Shown: positions 17,398-27,000 of the stretch, in pieces
How positions within the stretch are numbered: the stretch's first letter is position 1
Layout of the letters: each line of letters starts with the position of its first letter
NCBI GenBank assembly: GCA_963725035.1
Contig: CAVRWX010000002.1
Coordinates: forward strand, 35,234 to 99,233
Direction: 5' to 3'
From: JALZKA01 sp963725035
GTDB taxonomy: Bacteria; Actinomycetota; Thermoleophilia; Solirubrobacterales; 70-9
DNA length: 64,000 nt
Notes under the pieces: generated by a model
Seen by the model: the letters and a program-made list of their open reading frames with translations, nothing else
Database searches by the model: none
Told to the model about the DNA's origin: nothing
Made by a program: the position numbers and the translations under genes

Positions 17398-18642
17398 TCA
17401 CAGAAAGCTTTGCGCCTCTGCCTCGATAGCCCGGGCGAGATCACCGAGATCGTGCACAACGTCGGGATCTGCGCAGAGCCCAAGATAAAGCCCGTCCCCA
17501 TACGAGAGGGCCGCAATTCGCAAGGCGTGCCGCTCGCCGATCTCGGCCAGGCTATGAACAGAGACGACCGTCTCGTTAAGGATCGTCATCCGCTCGCGCG
17601 GGCCCGGCACGTTCGAGACGTTAAGCGCAAACCGTCGCGGACTGCTTGCGAGCCGCTTCGCGAGGTGCTTCATTCGCGGTGCGCTCTCCAGTTCGCGGGC
17701 AAGGCGATCGATCTCCGCGGCGTCGTGCTTGGTCTTTCTCTCAACCGACTCGGCATGAATCTGGTTCAGCCGCTCGAGGGAGTCGGATTGGCTGATGGGT
17801 AGGCAGAGTGCGAAGTAAGAATCCCGGTTACCGACAGAGTCGCCCTCTTCATGGAGGCTGACGGGCACTTTCACCCGCAAGTCGTCCAGCTGACCGTGAT
17901 GCTGCTCGATCCAGTGTCTTAGACCGCCCGCAACGCAGGCAAGAACCGCGTCGTTGAGCGTGGCGCCAGCGAGGCGCTTGGCGCCGTCATGCAGAGCTCG
18001 GAGTGGCACCCGCGCGAACTCGACTCCCCGCCGCGTCCCGATCTGAGCATCGAAGGGAGATGATGTGCGACTGCGGACGAATTCGCGGCGGAGCAATCCT
18101 GCAAGGTGGTGGCGTCGGCGAGCGTCGTCCTCAGCCGCATGTGTGGACGCTGGCCTTGCCGGAGCTCCCGCGCTCCCGATCCCGGCATCGAAGAGGACGG
18201 CTCGTGCGAGCCGAATCGCCGTGGTGCCGTCCGCGAGCGCGTGGTGAATGCGCCAGACGAGAGCGCTCCCGCCTTCGGCTAGGGGCAAAACGTCTATTCG
18301 CCAGAGAGGCCGCGACCGATCCAGCCGCTGCGCAAAGAGCTCGCCTACCTTTGTGCGCAGGCCGTCCTGGTCCAACTCGACGGCGGCGTTTGCGGAGACG
18401 ATGTGCGCGGTGGGGTCGAGGTCGCGGTCTTGGCGCCAAACCGGCGCGTCCGCAGGGCCGTCGAGTCGCCGCGACAACTCGGGGGCGGCCTCAAGGCGCT
18501 TTGTGATCTCATCGCGAAGCTCATCGATCCCAAGACGCCCTTCGATCACAATGACCTTGCACGTGTGGCCAGCGATGCGCGGGGACTCGAGGTCGAGGAT
18601 CGCGCGGTCCTCTGGGCTCAGGGCAATCGTGCTGGCTTCCAT
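17398..18642 (-). CDS. Wax ester synthase / acyl-CoA:diacylglycerol acyltransferase (WS/DGAT) family
   Basis: About 414 residues from ATG 18642. The catalytic HHxxxDG motif is present as WRIHHALADGTTAIRL. Other family blocks are SRPLWRIDVLPLAEGGSALV, LNDAVLACVAGGLRHWIEQH and near the end FALNVSNVPGPRERMTI. Family members transfer acyl groups from acyl-CoA to diacylglycerol or fatty alcohols to make storage lipid at the membrane surface. The length is a little under the usual 450-470 residues, and the N-terminal LSPEDRAILDLE takes the place of the typical LSPLDAAFL opening. Tail-to-tail with the DUF1801 gene. Confidence 0.85.
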   Translation of the reverse strand: MEASTIALSPEDRAILDLESPRIAGHTCKVIVIEGRLGIDELRDEITKRLEAAPELSRRLDGPADAPVWRQDRDLDPTAHIVSANAAVELDQDGLRTKVGELFAQRLDRSRPLWRIDVLPLAEGGSALVWRIHHALADGTTAIRLARAVLFDAGIGSAGAPARPASTHAAEDDARRRHHLAGLLRREFVRSRTSSPFDAQIGTRRGVEFARVPLRALHDGAKRLAGATLNDAVLACVAGGLRHWIEQHHGQLDDLRVKVPVSLHEEGDSVGNRDSYFALCLPISQSDSLERLNQIHAESVERKTKHDAAEIDRLARELESAPRMKHLAKRLASSPRRFALNVSNVPGPRERMTILNETVVSVHSLAEIGERHALRIAALSYGDGLYLGLCADPDVVHDLGDLARAIEAEAQSFL

Positions 18643-18849
18643 CCTTGACTCGAGCCTGGCGGGCGAACGCCGGCCCGAGGACTCAGTATCCCGCACACCA
18701 GCCCGATCAAGACGTGCAGCTGCGCCACGTTGCTGATCGTTCGTGGATATTGGCGTCAGAGCGCCTCGCAGCAATCGGTGATTTCGCGCGAACCCAGGGG
18801 AATGGAGCTAGCACCAAGCGCGGGCAGGACCAGCGGCGGCGCAGGGGCG

Positions 18850-19503
18850 TCAGCGATTCGCGAACAACCGCAGGAAGAGCAGGAAGATGTTGAAGATGTC
18901 GAGGAAGATCCCCGCCGCGAGCGGGATGGCCTCCTCGCCTCCGGCACGTCGCAGCCGGTTGAAGTCCACCACCACGTACCCGCCGAATATCGCAAGGCCA
19001 AGCAGCGCGTAGATCGTCGCTCCGCCGGGGAGATTGACGAAGATCAGAACAACGCCGAAGCCGATCAGGGCAAGCAACAGCCAGAACAGGATCCGGTACA
19101 GGAACGACAGATCACGGCGGATCGCGTATCCGCCGGCGCCCAGCCCGAGCGTGAAGAGCGCTGTTGCGGCGAAAGCCTGAGCGACCGCGGTCGAATCAGT
19201 CTCGGCGTAGTAGTAGACGGTGCTTCCGACGCTGATCCCCAGCAGCAGGCCGAAGGCGAACAGGAGCCCGAGTGCGAGGCCGTGGGCGCCGCGGGCGTTG
19301 GCGACGTTCAGGCCGATCAGGCAACCGAGGGAGATCAACCATGGAATGAACCACTGCCACCCGGTCAGCTCGCGACCGATCCAGATGCCGGCTGCAGCAA
19401 AGCCGACCGTGATTGCGACCAGCGCCATGACCCGACCGAAGATCGCGCTCGTAGACGCACGGGCCGGGGCGGGAGCAGCGAGCGTGGGTTCGACCGTGGA
19501 CAT
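18850..19503 (-). CDS. Bax inhibitor-1 (BI-1/YccA) family membrane protein
   Basis: 217 residues with seven predicted membrane helices. The stretch LLGLAIFGGYVVVDFNRLRR near residues 175-195 and the final helix FLDIFNIFLLFLRLF match the Bax inhibitor-1/TMBIM family. Bacterial members such as YetJ are pH-sensitive calcium leak channels; for this one only membership is supported. It precedes the small membrane-like region of no known gene at 18,643-18,849 and follows the methyltransferase gene at 19,515 by 11 bp on the same strand, so the two are likely cotranscribed. Confidence 0.85.
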   Translation of the reverse strand: MSTVEPTLAAPAPARASTSAIFGRVMALVAITVGFAAAGIWIGRELTGWQWFIPWLISLGCLIGLNVANARGAHGLALGLLFAFGLLLGISVGSTVYYYAETDSTAVAQAFAATALFTLGLGAGGYAIRRDLSFLYRILFWLLLALIGFGVVLIFVNLPGGATIYALLGLAIFGGYVVVDFNRLRRAGGEEAIPLAAGIFLDIFNIFLLFLRLFANR

Positions 19504-19514
19504 CGCCAGCGACC

Positions 19515-20063
19515 CTACCTGGGTAGGTCTTCATCCGTCCTGGGCCGCCCAATCGCGCAGACCGCGGGGACCGGGCGCAGGTCCTCGACCAGCACCCTGT
19601 CGACGGAGAATCCACCCTTTCGTAGCTGATCGGCCAGCTCGTTCCCGAGGTCCCGGACTCGCCCCGGCGCGGAGTGGCGCGCGTCCCAGAAGATGTAGAT
19701 GGCCCCATCCCGGGCGAGGTGTTCGCGGACGGAACCGAGCGCCGCCTCCGGCCTCTGCCAGAAGGGAGCGACGTTGAAGGCGAAGACCTTGTTAAAGCGC
19801 CGATCGCCGAGGTCCACCTCCTCCAGGGCGATGGCCTCGAGCTCAGCCCGGCCCGCGTCGACGTGTTCGCGGTTCCTGCGCGTGGCCATCTCGATCATCT
19901 TGGGCGAGCGGTCGATCGCGGTGATCATTCCCGTCGTCAACCTCTCGCAGACGAGAGACACTGCGACGCCGTGGCCGCAGCCGACCTCGAGCAGGCGGTC
20001 GGCCGGGCGGACCTCCAGAGTGTCGACCGCCCAGACAAACCGCTCCGATGCCTTGCCCGCCAT
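19515..20063 (-). CDS. SAM-dependent methyltransferase
   Basis: 182 residues from ATG 20063. Motif I is ADRLLEVGCGHGVAVSLVCE, followed by ITAIDRSPKMIEMATRR and VFAFNVAPFWQRPEAAL. It resembles the small methyltransferase-11 class. Residues in the last 50 positions (RDLGNELADQLRKGGFSVDR, VLVEDLRPVPAVCAIGRP) recur almost unchanged in the truncated gene piece at 43,749-43,920, showing a segmental duplication inside the window. Substrate unknown. Probably in an operon with the BI-1 gene downstream. Confidence 0.8.
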   Translation of the reverse strand: MAGKASERFVWAVDTLEVRPADRLLEVGCGHGVAVSLVCERLTTGMITAIDRSPKMIEMATRRNREHVDAGRAELEAIALEEVDLGDRRFNKVFAFNVAPFWQRPEAALGSVREHLARDGAIYIFWDARHSAPGRVRDLGNELADQLRKGGFSVDRVLVEDLRPVPAVCAIGRPRTDEDLPR

Positions 20064-20119
20064 GCCCCAGCAATAGCATCACGCGCGGACTGCCGCGCGT
20101 CGGCCCTTAGGCTCGCCTA

Positions 20120-21250
20120 GTGGATAACGATCGCAAGAGGCCGAGCCGGCCCGCTGGTCCGGACTCGGCATCGGTCAGCGGTCGATCTGCGGGCGACCGC
20201 ATAGAGCGGGCGATCGAGGACCGCACTGACCCCGCCTCGATACAGGACCGCGCCGTCTCCGTCCCGAAGCGAGGAAGCCTTCGCCGGACCGCCTTCTGGC
20301 TTGTAGTCACGGGTGTCTCCTTGTACCTCGTTGCCCCGAGTTTGCTCGAGGTGCTCGGCTCATGGCGGCAACTGGACGAGATCGGCCTCGCGTGGGTACC
20401 CGCATTGCTGGTATTGCAGCTCCTCTCGCTCGCATGTCTTTGGGCTTTACAGCGGCTCGCACTGCCGAGCGCACCGATATCCGCGATCATCGACTCTCAG
20501 CTTGCGGCGAACGGCCTTTCCAAGATCGCCCCGGGCGGAGGGGCGGTGGGGGCCGCGCTGCAATACAAGATGCTGGTCAGGCGCGGCCTCGAAGGTCCCA
20601 GGGTTGCCGCTGCCCTGACCGCGGTGAACGTCGCGATGTTCGCGGTCGTGCTGGCGCTTCCAGTTCTGGCCTTGCCCACCTTCCTTGCTGGCGCCGTAGA
20701 CCCGGACCTCATGAACGCCGCGCTTGTCAGCCTCGGCGTTTTCACCCTCCTGACCGGGTTTGGGGCCGTGTTGATGAGCAGCGATCCCATCCTCGGCTCA
20801 GTCGGTCGCCTGCTGCAAAGGGTCCGCAACTTCATTCGCCGCGGGTCGCCTCCTCTCACCGGCCTTCCGGCCAGATTGCGCCGCGAGCGCGATCGGGTAA
20901 AAGCGACGCTCGGAAGGCGGTGGAAGCTGGCTCTCGTGGCCACAGCCGGACGGTGGGCGTTCGACTACGCGATCCTCCTCGGGGCATTGGCCGCGGTGGG
21001 GGCGTTCCCGCGGCCCGGCTTGGTGCTGCTCGCGTTCTGCGCCGCGCAGTTGCTCGCTCAGATTCCGGTCACGCCCGGTGGACTCGGATTTGTCGAGGCC
21101 GGGCTGACCGCGACTCTCGCGCTTGCGGGTGTGGGGGCCGCGGACGCGGTCCTTGCGACCTTCATCTACAGGCTCTTCACCTATTGGCTGCCGCTTCCGG
21201 TGGGGCTGGTCGCGTTCGGGTTGCATCAGCGCCACGCAGCCGGGGGGTGA
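20120..21250 (+). CDS. Lysylphosphatidylglycerol-synthase-type transmembrane protein (flippase-like, UPF0104)
   Basis: 376 residues from GTG 20120. About 50 charged N-terminal residues precede eight or so membrane helices (TAFWLVVTGVSLYLVAPSLL, AWVPALLVLQLLSLACLWAL, FTLLTGFGAVLMSS). The conserved core motifs are ANGLSKIAPGGGAVGAALQY and AQLLAQIPVTPGGLGFVEAG, typical of the LPG_synthase_TM family (MprF flippase domain, AglD, UPF0104). No aminoacyl-transferase domain is attached, so lipid translocation is more likely than lipid lysylation. Divergent from the methyltransferase gene. Confidence 0.82.
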   Translation: MDNDRKRPSRPAGPDSASVSGRSAGDRIERAIEDRTDPASIQDRAVSVPKRGSLRRTAFWLVVTGVSLYLVAPSLLEVLGSWRQLDEIGLAWVPALLVLQLLSLACLWALQRLALPSAPISAIIDSQLAANGLSKIAPGGGAVGAALQYKMLVRRGLEGPRVAAALTAVNVAMFAVVLALPVLALPTFLAGAVDPDLMNAALVSLGVFTLLTGFGAVLMSSDPILGSVGRLLQRVRNFIRRGSPPLTGLPARLRRERDRVKATLGRRWKLALVATAGRWAFDYAILLGALAAVGAFPRPGLVLLAFCAAQLLAQIPVTPGGLGFVEAGLTATLALAGVGAADAVLATFIYRLFTYWLPLPVGLVAFGLHQRHAAGG

Positions 21251-21354
21251 GCCGCCCTCACCCCGATCTGCCAGAAGCCGCGATTTTCGAGAGAGCGACA
21301 ACGAGCGGAGGCCTTGGATCCCGTTCACTTCCAATTGCAGCGGTCGTCGAAGAA

Positions 21355-21395
21355 TGGAGTTAGGCGGGCTCGAACCGCCGACCTCCCGATTGCCG
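21355..21395 (-). repeat. tRNA-Ala 3'-half repeat, copy 2 (degenerate)
   Basis: The T-arm and part of the anticodon arm of the tRNA half are recognisable (GGCGGGCTCGAACCGCCGAC) with at least four changes near the anticodon loop and acceptor end. The flanking arm and the GGTGCCC hairpin are absent. The most diverged of the nine copies. Confidence 0.7.
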
Positions 21396-21519
21396 CGGGG
21401 CGAGGCGCCGCCCTTTGACCCGTAGTCGGCTCTGATCAAGGATTCCGAGGCGAGACACTGTGCACCAGGCGTCGCTGTACGCGAGCGTCTTGGATCACGT
21501 GACCCGCTACGGCAGGCCG

Positions 21520-22048
21520 TTATCCGATGCGCTCGAAAGCCTTGAAGTCGGTTCGATCCGTGACGCAGCCGCCGAACTCCAAGCCGCCTTCGCTGCGCTC
21601 GGCCTTGAACCAACCGCGAACCTTGACCCCGCCGAACCGGTTGTCCGTCTGGCCCTTGAGCGTGAAGCGGTCGACCACATGGCCGCCGACCGTGCGCTCG
21701 TAGGTGTCGCGGAACTCACCGTCGCTGTTCGACCTTGACCCGGTTGTTTGGGAAGGTGTAGTCGCCCCGGCCCGAGAAACCTGTCGCCTCGCACGTGAAC
21801 TCGACGTTGTCGGCGAAGAAGTCCTCGATCCAGGCCGCCTCAGGGCGATGCTGATTGTCGAACTGGACCTTCGCATCGAAACGGACCCGCACTTGCGGAT
21901 CGTCCTCACCCTTGCCGCTGAAAAAGATCACCTTCGCCTGCGCGATCGCCACCGTGGAGAGGGCGGCGAGAGCAACGATCGCGACGACCGCGGCCCAGCG
22001 CCCGGATCCATCGGACCAGCGCCGCGACGGCGTCGTCGGCTCCGCCAT
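21520..22048 (-). pseudogene. Hypothetical membrane-anchored or secreted protein, one frameshift
   Basis: From ATG 22048 the reading is MAEPTTPSRRWSDG, one hydrophobic helix WAAVVAIVALAALSTVAIAQ, and an outer domain KVIFFSGKGEDDPQVRVRFD with FTCEATGFSGRGDYTFPNN. Near 21,735 the sense continues in another frame as NSDGEFRDTYERTVGGHVVD, RFTLKGQTDNRFGGVKVRGW and ends FKAFERIG at 21520. The whole is about 175 residues: signal anchor plus a beta-rich domain. I do not recognise the family. One base separates it from an intact gene. Confidence 0.5.
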
Positions 22049-22338
22049 TTCCAACCCGCCTCTGCCTTTGGAACGACTCAACTGCGAACTCCCTCCCGGT
22101 TTGATCCGCGCCTACCGCCGGCGCATGCGCCGCGGCGGTATCGCCCTGCTCTCTGTCCGCTCCCGCGGAACCCCCTCGCCGACCCTGCCGGATCCGACGG
22201 GCCGCGCAGTGTAGCGGAGCGTCTGAACCCCATGCGGAGGAAACCTCGCGTGTCCGGGTCGAGGTCGCGGATGGGCCGGGAGACCTGGCGTAGAGTGGCT
22301 CCTCGGCAAGGACGCTTGATGACGCCGAAACCCAATAT

Positions 22339-24003
22339 GTGGCTAAGGCATCGGGGATGAGCGCAGGCTGGCGCCAGCTGCACGTTTCGCTGCGCGCATT
22401 GGCTTCGGTCTTCAAGAACCCGTCGCTCGCGCGTCTGAGCTTCGCGTGGGCCGGCATGACCTTCACCACGTGGGCTTTCGCGATCGCCCTGGGCGTGTAC
22501 GCCTTCGGGCAAGGGGGAGCGACGGCCGTCGGCGTCGCCGCGCTCGTAAGGGTCCTTCCGGGAGCATTCGCCTCGCCGATCGCCGGCCTTTTGGCAGATC
22601 GGCGATCGCGACGCCTGGTCTTGATGTCAAGCGCACTGCTAAGCGGCCTCGCGATCGCGCTTGCGTCAGCCGCGGTCGCCGTGGACGCCCCGACCTGGAT
22701 CGTCTACGGACTCGCCGGCGTCTTCACCGTGGCCTCGACAGCTTATGTCCCCGCCGAAGGAGCGCTGCTGCCTCAGGTTGCTCGCACACCTCAAGAGCTC
22801 TCGGCGGCCAACGTCGCTCGCAACCAGATGGACTCCGTGGGTTTTCTGTGCGCCTCGCTCGTGACCGGCGCGCTGCTGGCGCTTGCGAGTCCCGAGGCGG
22901 CATTCGCCGCCGCCGCCGCCGTCGGCCTGGTAACGGCACTGGTCCTCGCGACTCTGACGAAGGACCAGAGGCCCTCATACGCGGAGGAGGCCGCGGGGAG
23001 CCGCTTCCTCCACCAGACTACGGCCGGCCTCAGGACCCTCGTGGCAGACCCGAAACTGCGGCTGGCCGGCGTCGCCCTCACCCTCCTCGTGTTCATCGAG
23101 GGCGCGGCCGACGTGATGGTCGTGATCGTGACCCTCGACCTCCTCGGCATCGGTGAGGGCAACGTCGGCTGGGTCAACGCCTGCTGGGGGATCGGCGCAA
23201 TGTTCGCGGGCGCCGGACTCGCCGTACTCCTCGATCGAGGCAACCTCGCAGCCGGACTTTCGGTCGGCTGCTTGATCACGGGCGCCGGCTTCGCGCTTCC
23301 CGGCGTGTGGCCCGCTGTCGTTGCGGCCTACCTCTCATTCTTCCTGCTTGGCGCGGGCTACAGCTGCGTTGAGGTCGCCGCGCGGACGCTCCTCCAACGC
23401 CTTGGTTCGGACGAGACGCTCGCCGGCACGCTCGGTTTCTTGGAAACGAGCCGCTTCGCGGCGATGGGCCTCGGCGCCATCGCGGCGCCGGCACTGGTGG
23501 CCATACTCGGCGTCCGGGGCGCGTTGCTCGCGTTCGGGGCTCTGCTTCCGGTATTCGCGCTGCTCCGCTGGAACGCGCTCCGCAGTTACGAGATCGGAAC
23601 GCCCGTCTCCGAGCGCAACTACAACCTGTTGCGTGGCACCTCGATCTTCGCTCCCCTCCCCGTGGACACACTCGAGGGCGTCTGCCGCTCTCTGGTTGCG
23701 GTGGATGCGGCGCCGGGAGCCGACGTCGTCACCCAGGGTGATGTTGGTCATCGCTTCTATCTCATCGAGGCCGGCGAAGTCGAGGTGATCAAAGACGATC
23801 TGTTCAAGTGCAACCAGGGCGACGGCGAGTGCTTCGGCGAGATTGCTCTGCTCCGGAACGTGCCCCGCACGGCCACCGTCCGCGCCATCCGGCAAACCAG
23901 GCTCCTGGCGCTCGAACGCGATGATTTCCTGGAAACCGTGACAGGGCACCGGCGGAGCCACCAAAGCGCCAACGCGGTCGTCGGCAACTGGCTCAAGACC
24001 TAG
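22339..24003 (+). CDS. MFS transporter with C-terminal cyclic-nucleotide-binding domain
   Basis: 554 residues from GTG 22339; ATG 22357 is an alternative. Residues about 10-415 form an MFS unit with some twelve helices, including the loop GLLADRRSRRLVLMSSALLS. After a short linker a CNB domain occupies about 434-540: VTQGDVGHRFYLIEAGEVEV and the phosphate-binding cassette FGEIALLRNVPRTATVRAIR, with Glu and Arg intact. This predicts transport gated by cAMP or cGMP, although no transported substrate is apparent. It is followed 87 bp downstream on the same strand by a larger MFS-CNB-patatin fusion, so two cyclic-nucleotide-linked carriers stand in tandem. Confidence 0.85.
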   Translation: MAKASGMSAGWRQLHVSLRALASVFKNPSLARLSFAWAGMTFTTWAFAIALGVYAFGQGGATAVGVAALVRVLPGAFASPIAGLLADRRSRRLVLMSSALLSGLAIALASAAVAVDAPTWIVYGLAGVFTVASTAYVPAEGALLPQVARTPQELSAANVARNQMDSVGFLCASLVTGALLALASPEAAFAAAAAVGLVTALVLATLTKDQRPSYAEEAAGSRFLHQTTAGLRTLVADPKLRLAGVALTLLVFIEGAADVMVVIVTLDLLGIGEGNVGWVNACWGIGAMFAGAGLAVLLDRGNLAAGLSVGCLITGAGFALPGVWPAVVAAYLSFFLLGAGYSCVEVAARTLLQRLGSDETLAGTLGFLETSRFAAMGLGAIAAPALVAILGVRGALLAFGALLPVFALLRWNALRSYEIGTPVSERNYNLLRGTSIFAPLPVDTLEGVCRSLVAVDAAPGADVVTQGDVGHRFYLIEAGEVEVIKDDLFKCNQGDGECFGEIALLRNVPRTATVRAIRQTRLLALERDDFLETVTGHRRSHQSANAVVGNWLKT

Positions 24004-24090
24004 TTACCTGGCCGGCCACCCACGTGGGGCGCCCCGGAGGATGCGCGCCCGCGAAGACGGCACGCGCTTGTCTGAACGGCTAGGTTTGAG

Positions 24091-27000
24091 ATGGTGACTG
24101 GGGGGCTCTCATCGATCGAGCGGCGCAATCTGCGGACGAGATCGGTCCCGTCATCGCGGGCGGTTCTGGGCATCGCGTCGCTCGGTTTCTTCCTCGCTTT
24201 TCTCGACGCGACCATCGTCAACATCGCGTTTCCCGACATCGCCATGTCGTTTCCGGAGGCCAGCATCGGCGGCCTCTCCTGGGTCCTCAACGCATATAAC
24301 GTCGTCTTCGCGGCGTTCCTCCTGCCGTTCGGGCGGCTCGCGGACGTCTTCGGCCGTAAGCGAATCTTCCTGGCAGGGCTCGCGGTCTTCGTCGTGGGCT
24401 CGGCGCTTTGCGCGACTGCATGGTCCGTGGATGCGCTGGTCGCCTTCCGCGTGATCCAGGCGCTTGGAGCCGCGGCGATGGTTCCGGCCGGACTGGCGCT
24501 CGTGCTCCACGGCTTCGAGGTCGAGCAACGCTCGCACGCCGTTGCCCTGATCTCCGCGATCGGGGCGCTCGCTGCCGGGCTCGGCCCCGCCGTCGGCGGA
24601 CTCCTGATCGCCGTCGCCGACTGGCGACTCGTATTCCTCATCAACGTGCCCATCGGGGCCGCGGCCTATGTGCTCGCCTCGCGCCGGCTGGTGGAGAGTC
24701 GGGTCGCGGGGCGCAGGCGTCTTCCGGACATGCCGGGCGCAGCGATTTTTGCGCTCGCGATCGCGTTGCTCGTGGTCGCCATCGTGAACGGCGCCGAATG
24801 GGGCTGGGCTTCTGCCGGCGTGATCGGCTGCATCGCGGTGTCCGCACTGGCTCTTGTCGCGTTCGTCTCCAGATCTCGCCGCCACCGCGCACCGGTCGTG
24901 GACGCAAGGCTCTTCTCCAATCGGACGTTCACGGTTGCGAACACGATCAGCGTCATCGGTGCCGCTGGGTTCTTCGGCTACACGCTTCTGAATGTCCTTT
25001 TTCTCACGGGTGTCTGGGATTACACGGTGCTGCAGGCCGGCTTGGCGATCACCCCCGGCCCCTTTGTCGCAGCGGCCATCGCCGGGCCTTTCAGCAGGTT
25101 GGCCCTTCGGATCGGCTACCGGCCGGTGGTTGTGGCAGGGGGCCTGATTTGGGGAGCCGGGCTGCTCTGGATCATCGCCCGGGTCGGGCCCGAGCCGGCT
25201 TATGTGGAGGAGTGGCTGCCGGGGATGATCATGCTCGGCGTGGGAGCGGGGATCACGTTCCCCAACGTGAGCGCTGCCGCGGTCGCCTCTGCGCCCGGTG
25301 AGAGTTTTGCCACCGCGACCGGGATGTCCTCGGTCGTGAGGCAGGTCGGCGCGGCAATCGGAGTTGCGAGCGCTGTCGCCATTCTGGGGACGCCCGACTC
25401 GCTGCAGGCCGCCATGTCGGCGTTCGACGATGCATGGACGTTCGCCGCGGCCTGCCTGATCGTGGCAGCGGTCGGCGGCCTCGCCATGGGATCGGTCACC
25501 CCTGCGCAGTCGGCTGCGCGAATGCCGGCGTTGGCGGACGCCATGCGAATGGCCCTGGCGCCACCGCACGTGAGCAGGTTCGAGGCGAATCCGGCGCCAG
25601 TCGCCGACGTCCCGCTGCCCGTGCGAACGCGGGACGCGGACGCGCCGAACGAGTCGCTCGGCGAGTTCCTCGGCCGGGTCCCGCTCTTCTCGGCGCTCGA
25701 CGCAGGCATGCTCGAGGAGGTCGCCGCGACGGCAAGCGAGATCCGGGTTGATGCAGGCGAATGGCTCTTCCGCGAGGGAGATGCGGGCGATGCCATGTAC
25801 GTGGTTCGCGCGGGCCGGATCGAGATCGTCGACGGCTCAGGTAACGCATTTCGCGAGCTCGGGCGGGGCGCGGCGCTCGGCGAGCTCGCATTGATCACCG
25901 GTGAGTCGCGCGCCGCTTCGATCAGAGCGGCGCGCGACTGCGAGCTCGTGGAGATCGGACAGGCGGACTTCCAGCGTCTCCTCGAGACCTCGCTGGAGCT
26001 CTCGCGCGCGTTGAATCTGCAGCTCGCTCGGCAGCTCGCCGAGTCGGAGGGCGTGAAGTTCGCGGCGCGCCCGATTGCCGCAACCATCTCCGTCCTCGCG
26101 CTCGGCGGCTCCGAGCGCGCCCAAGAGCTGGCGCAAGATCTCGCCGGTTCCCTCCGTACCTATGCGCCGGCGGTTTGCCTCGCTGAGCCTCAATCCGATG
26201 GCGGCACAGGCGACGCGGCGGCTTTCGGAGCGCGACTGGACCGTGCTGAGGCCGACACCGGCGTCGTGGTGCTGCCGGTGGACCCGGGCTCAACGCCGGA
26301 ATGGCGGCGCTTCTGCATTCAGCAGGCAGACCGCATCCTCGTGGTGGCGGCGCCAGGGGACGGAATCGAGGGCGAGCTCGATCCCGCGCTTCGCGAAGCG
26401 GATCTCGTGGCGTGCGACGTCGAGCCGGGCTCCGGCGGGCTTGCCGATCTGGTCGAGCTGATGGACCCCATCGAACATCACCCCCTGCGCACCGCACAAA
26501 GGGGAGCTGACGTGGCCCGGCTGGCGCGCCGGCTATGTGGGCGATCGGTCGGCCTCGTGCTCTCCGGCGGCGGCGCGAGGGCGTTTGCCCACATCGGCGT
26601 GATCGAGCAGCTCGAGGCGGCGGGCATCGCGGTCGACAGGATCGCGGGTGTGAGCATGGGAGCGTTCCTCGGCGGCCTTTACGCGGCAGGGCTCGATCCT
26701 GAGGAGATCGACGCGATCGCCTACGACAGCTTCGTGCGCAAGTATCCCCTCAACGACTGGCGCATCCCGCGCCACTCGATGATCCAGGGTCAGCGGTTTG
26801 CGGAAATGCTCGAGGGAGTGTTCGGCGATGTGCGGTTTGAGGAGCTCGGCCGGTCCTTCTTTTGCGCCAGCGCCGACCTGCGCCGCTCGGAACTGGTGGT
26901 CCATCGCAGCGGGCGGCTCGGTGATCACATCGGGACGAGCATGTGCCTGCCGGTCCTGGCCCCGCCCCAGGTCCGCGGCGAGCGCCTCCTGATCGATGGC

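Noticed and set aside
24151..25569. Long minus-strand frame inside the MFS-CNB-patatin gene
   Set aside because: Low-complexity Arg/His/Asp-rich shadow; the plus-strand gene has full domain structure over the same bases.
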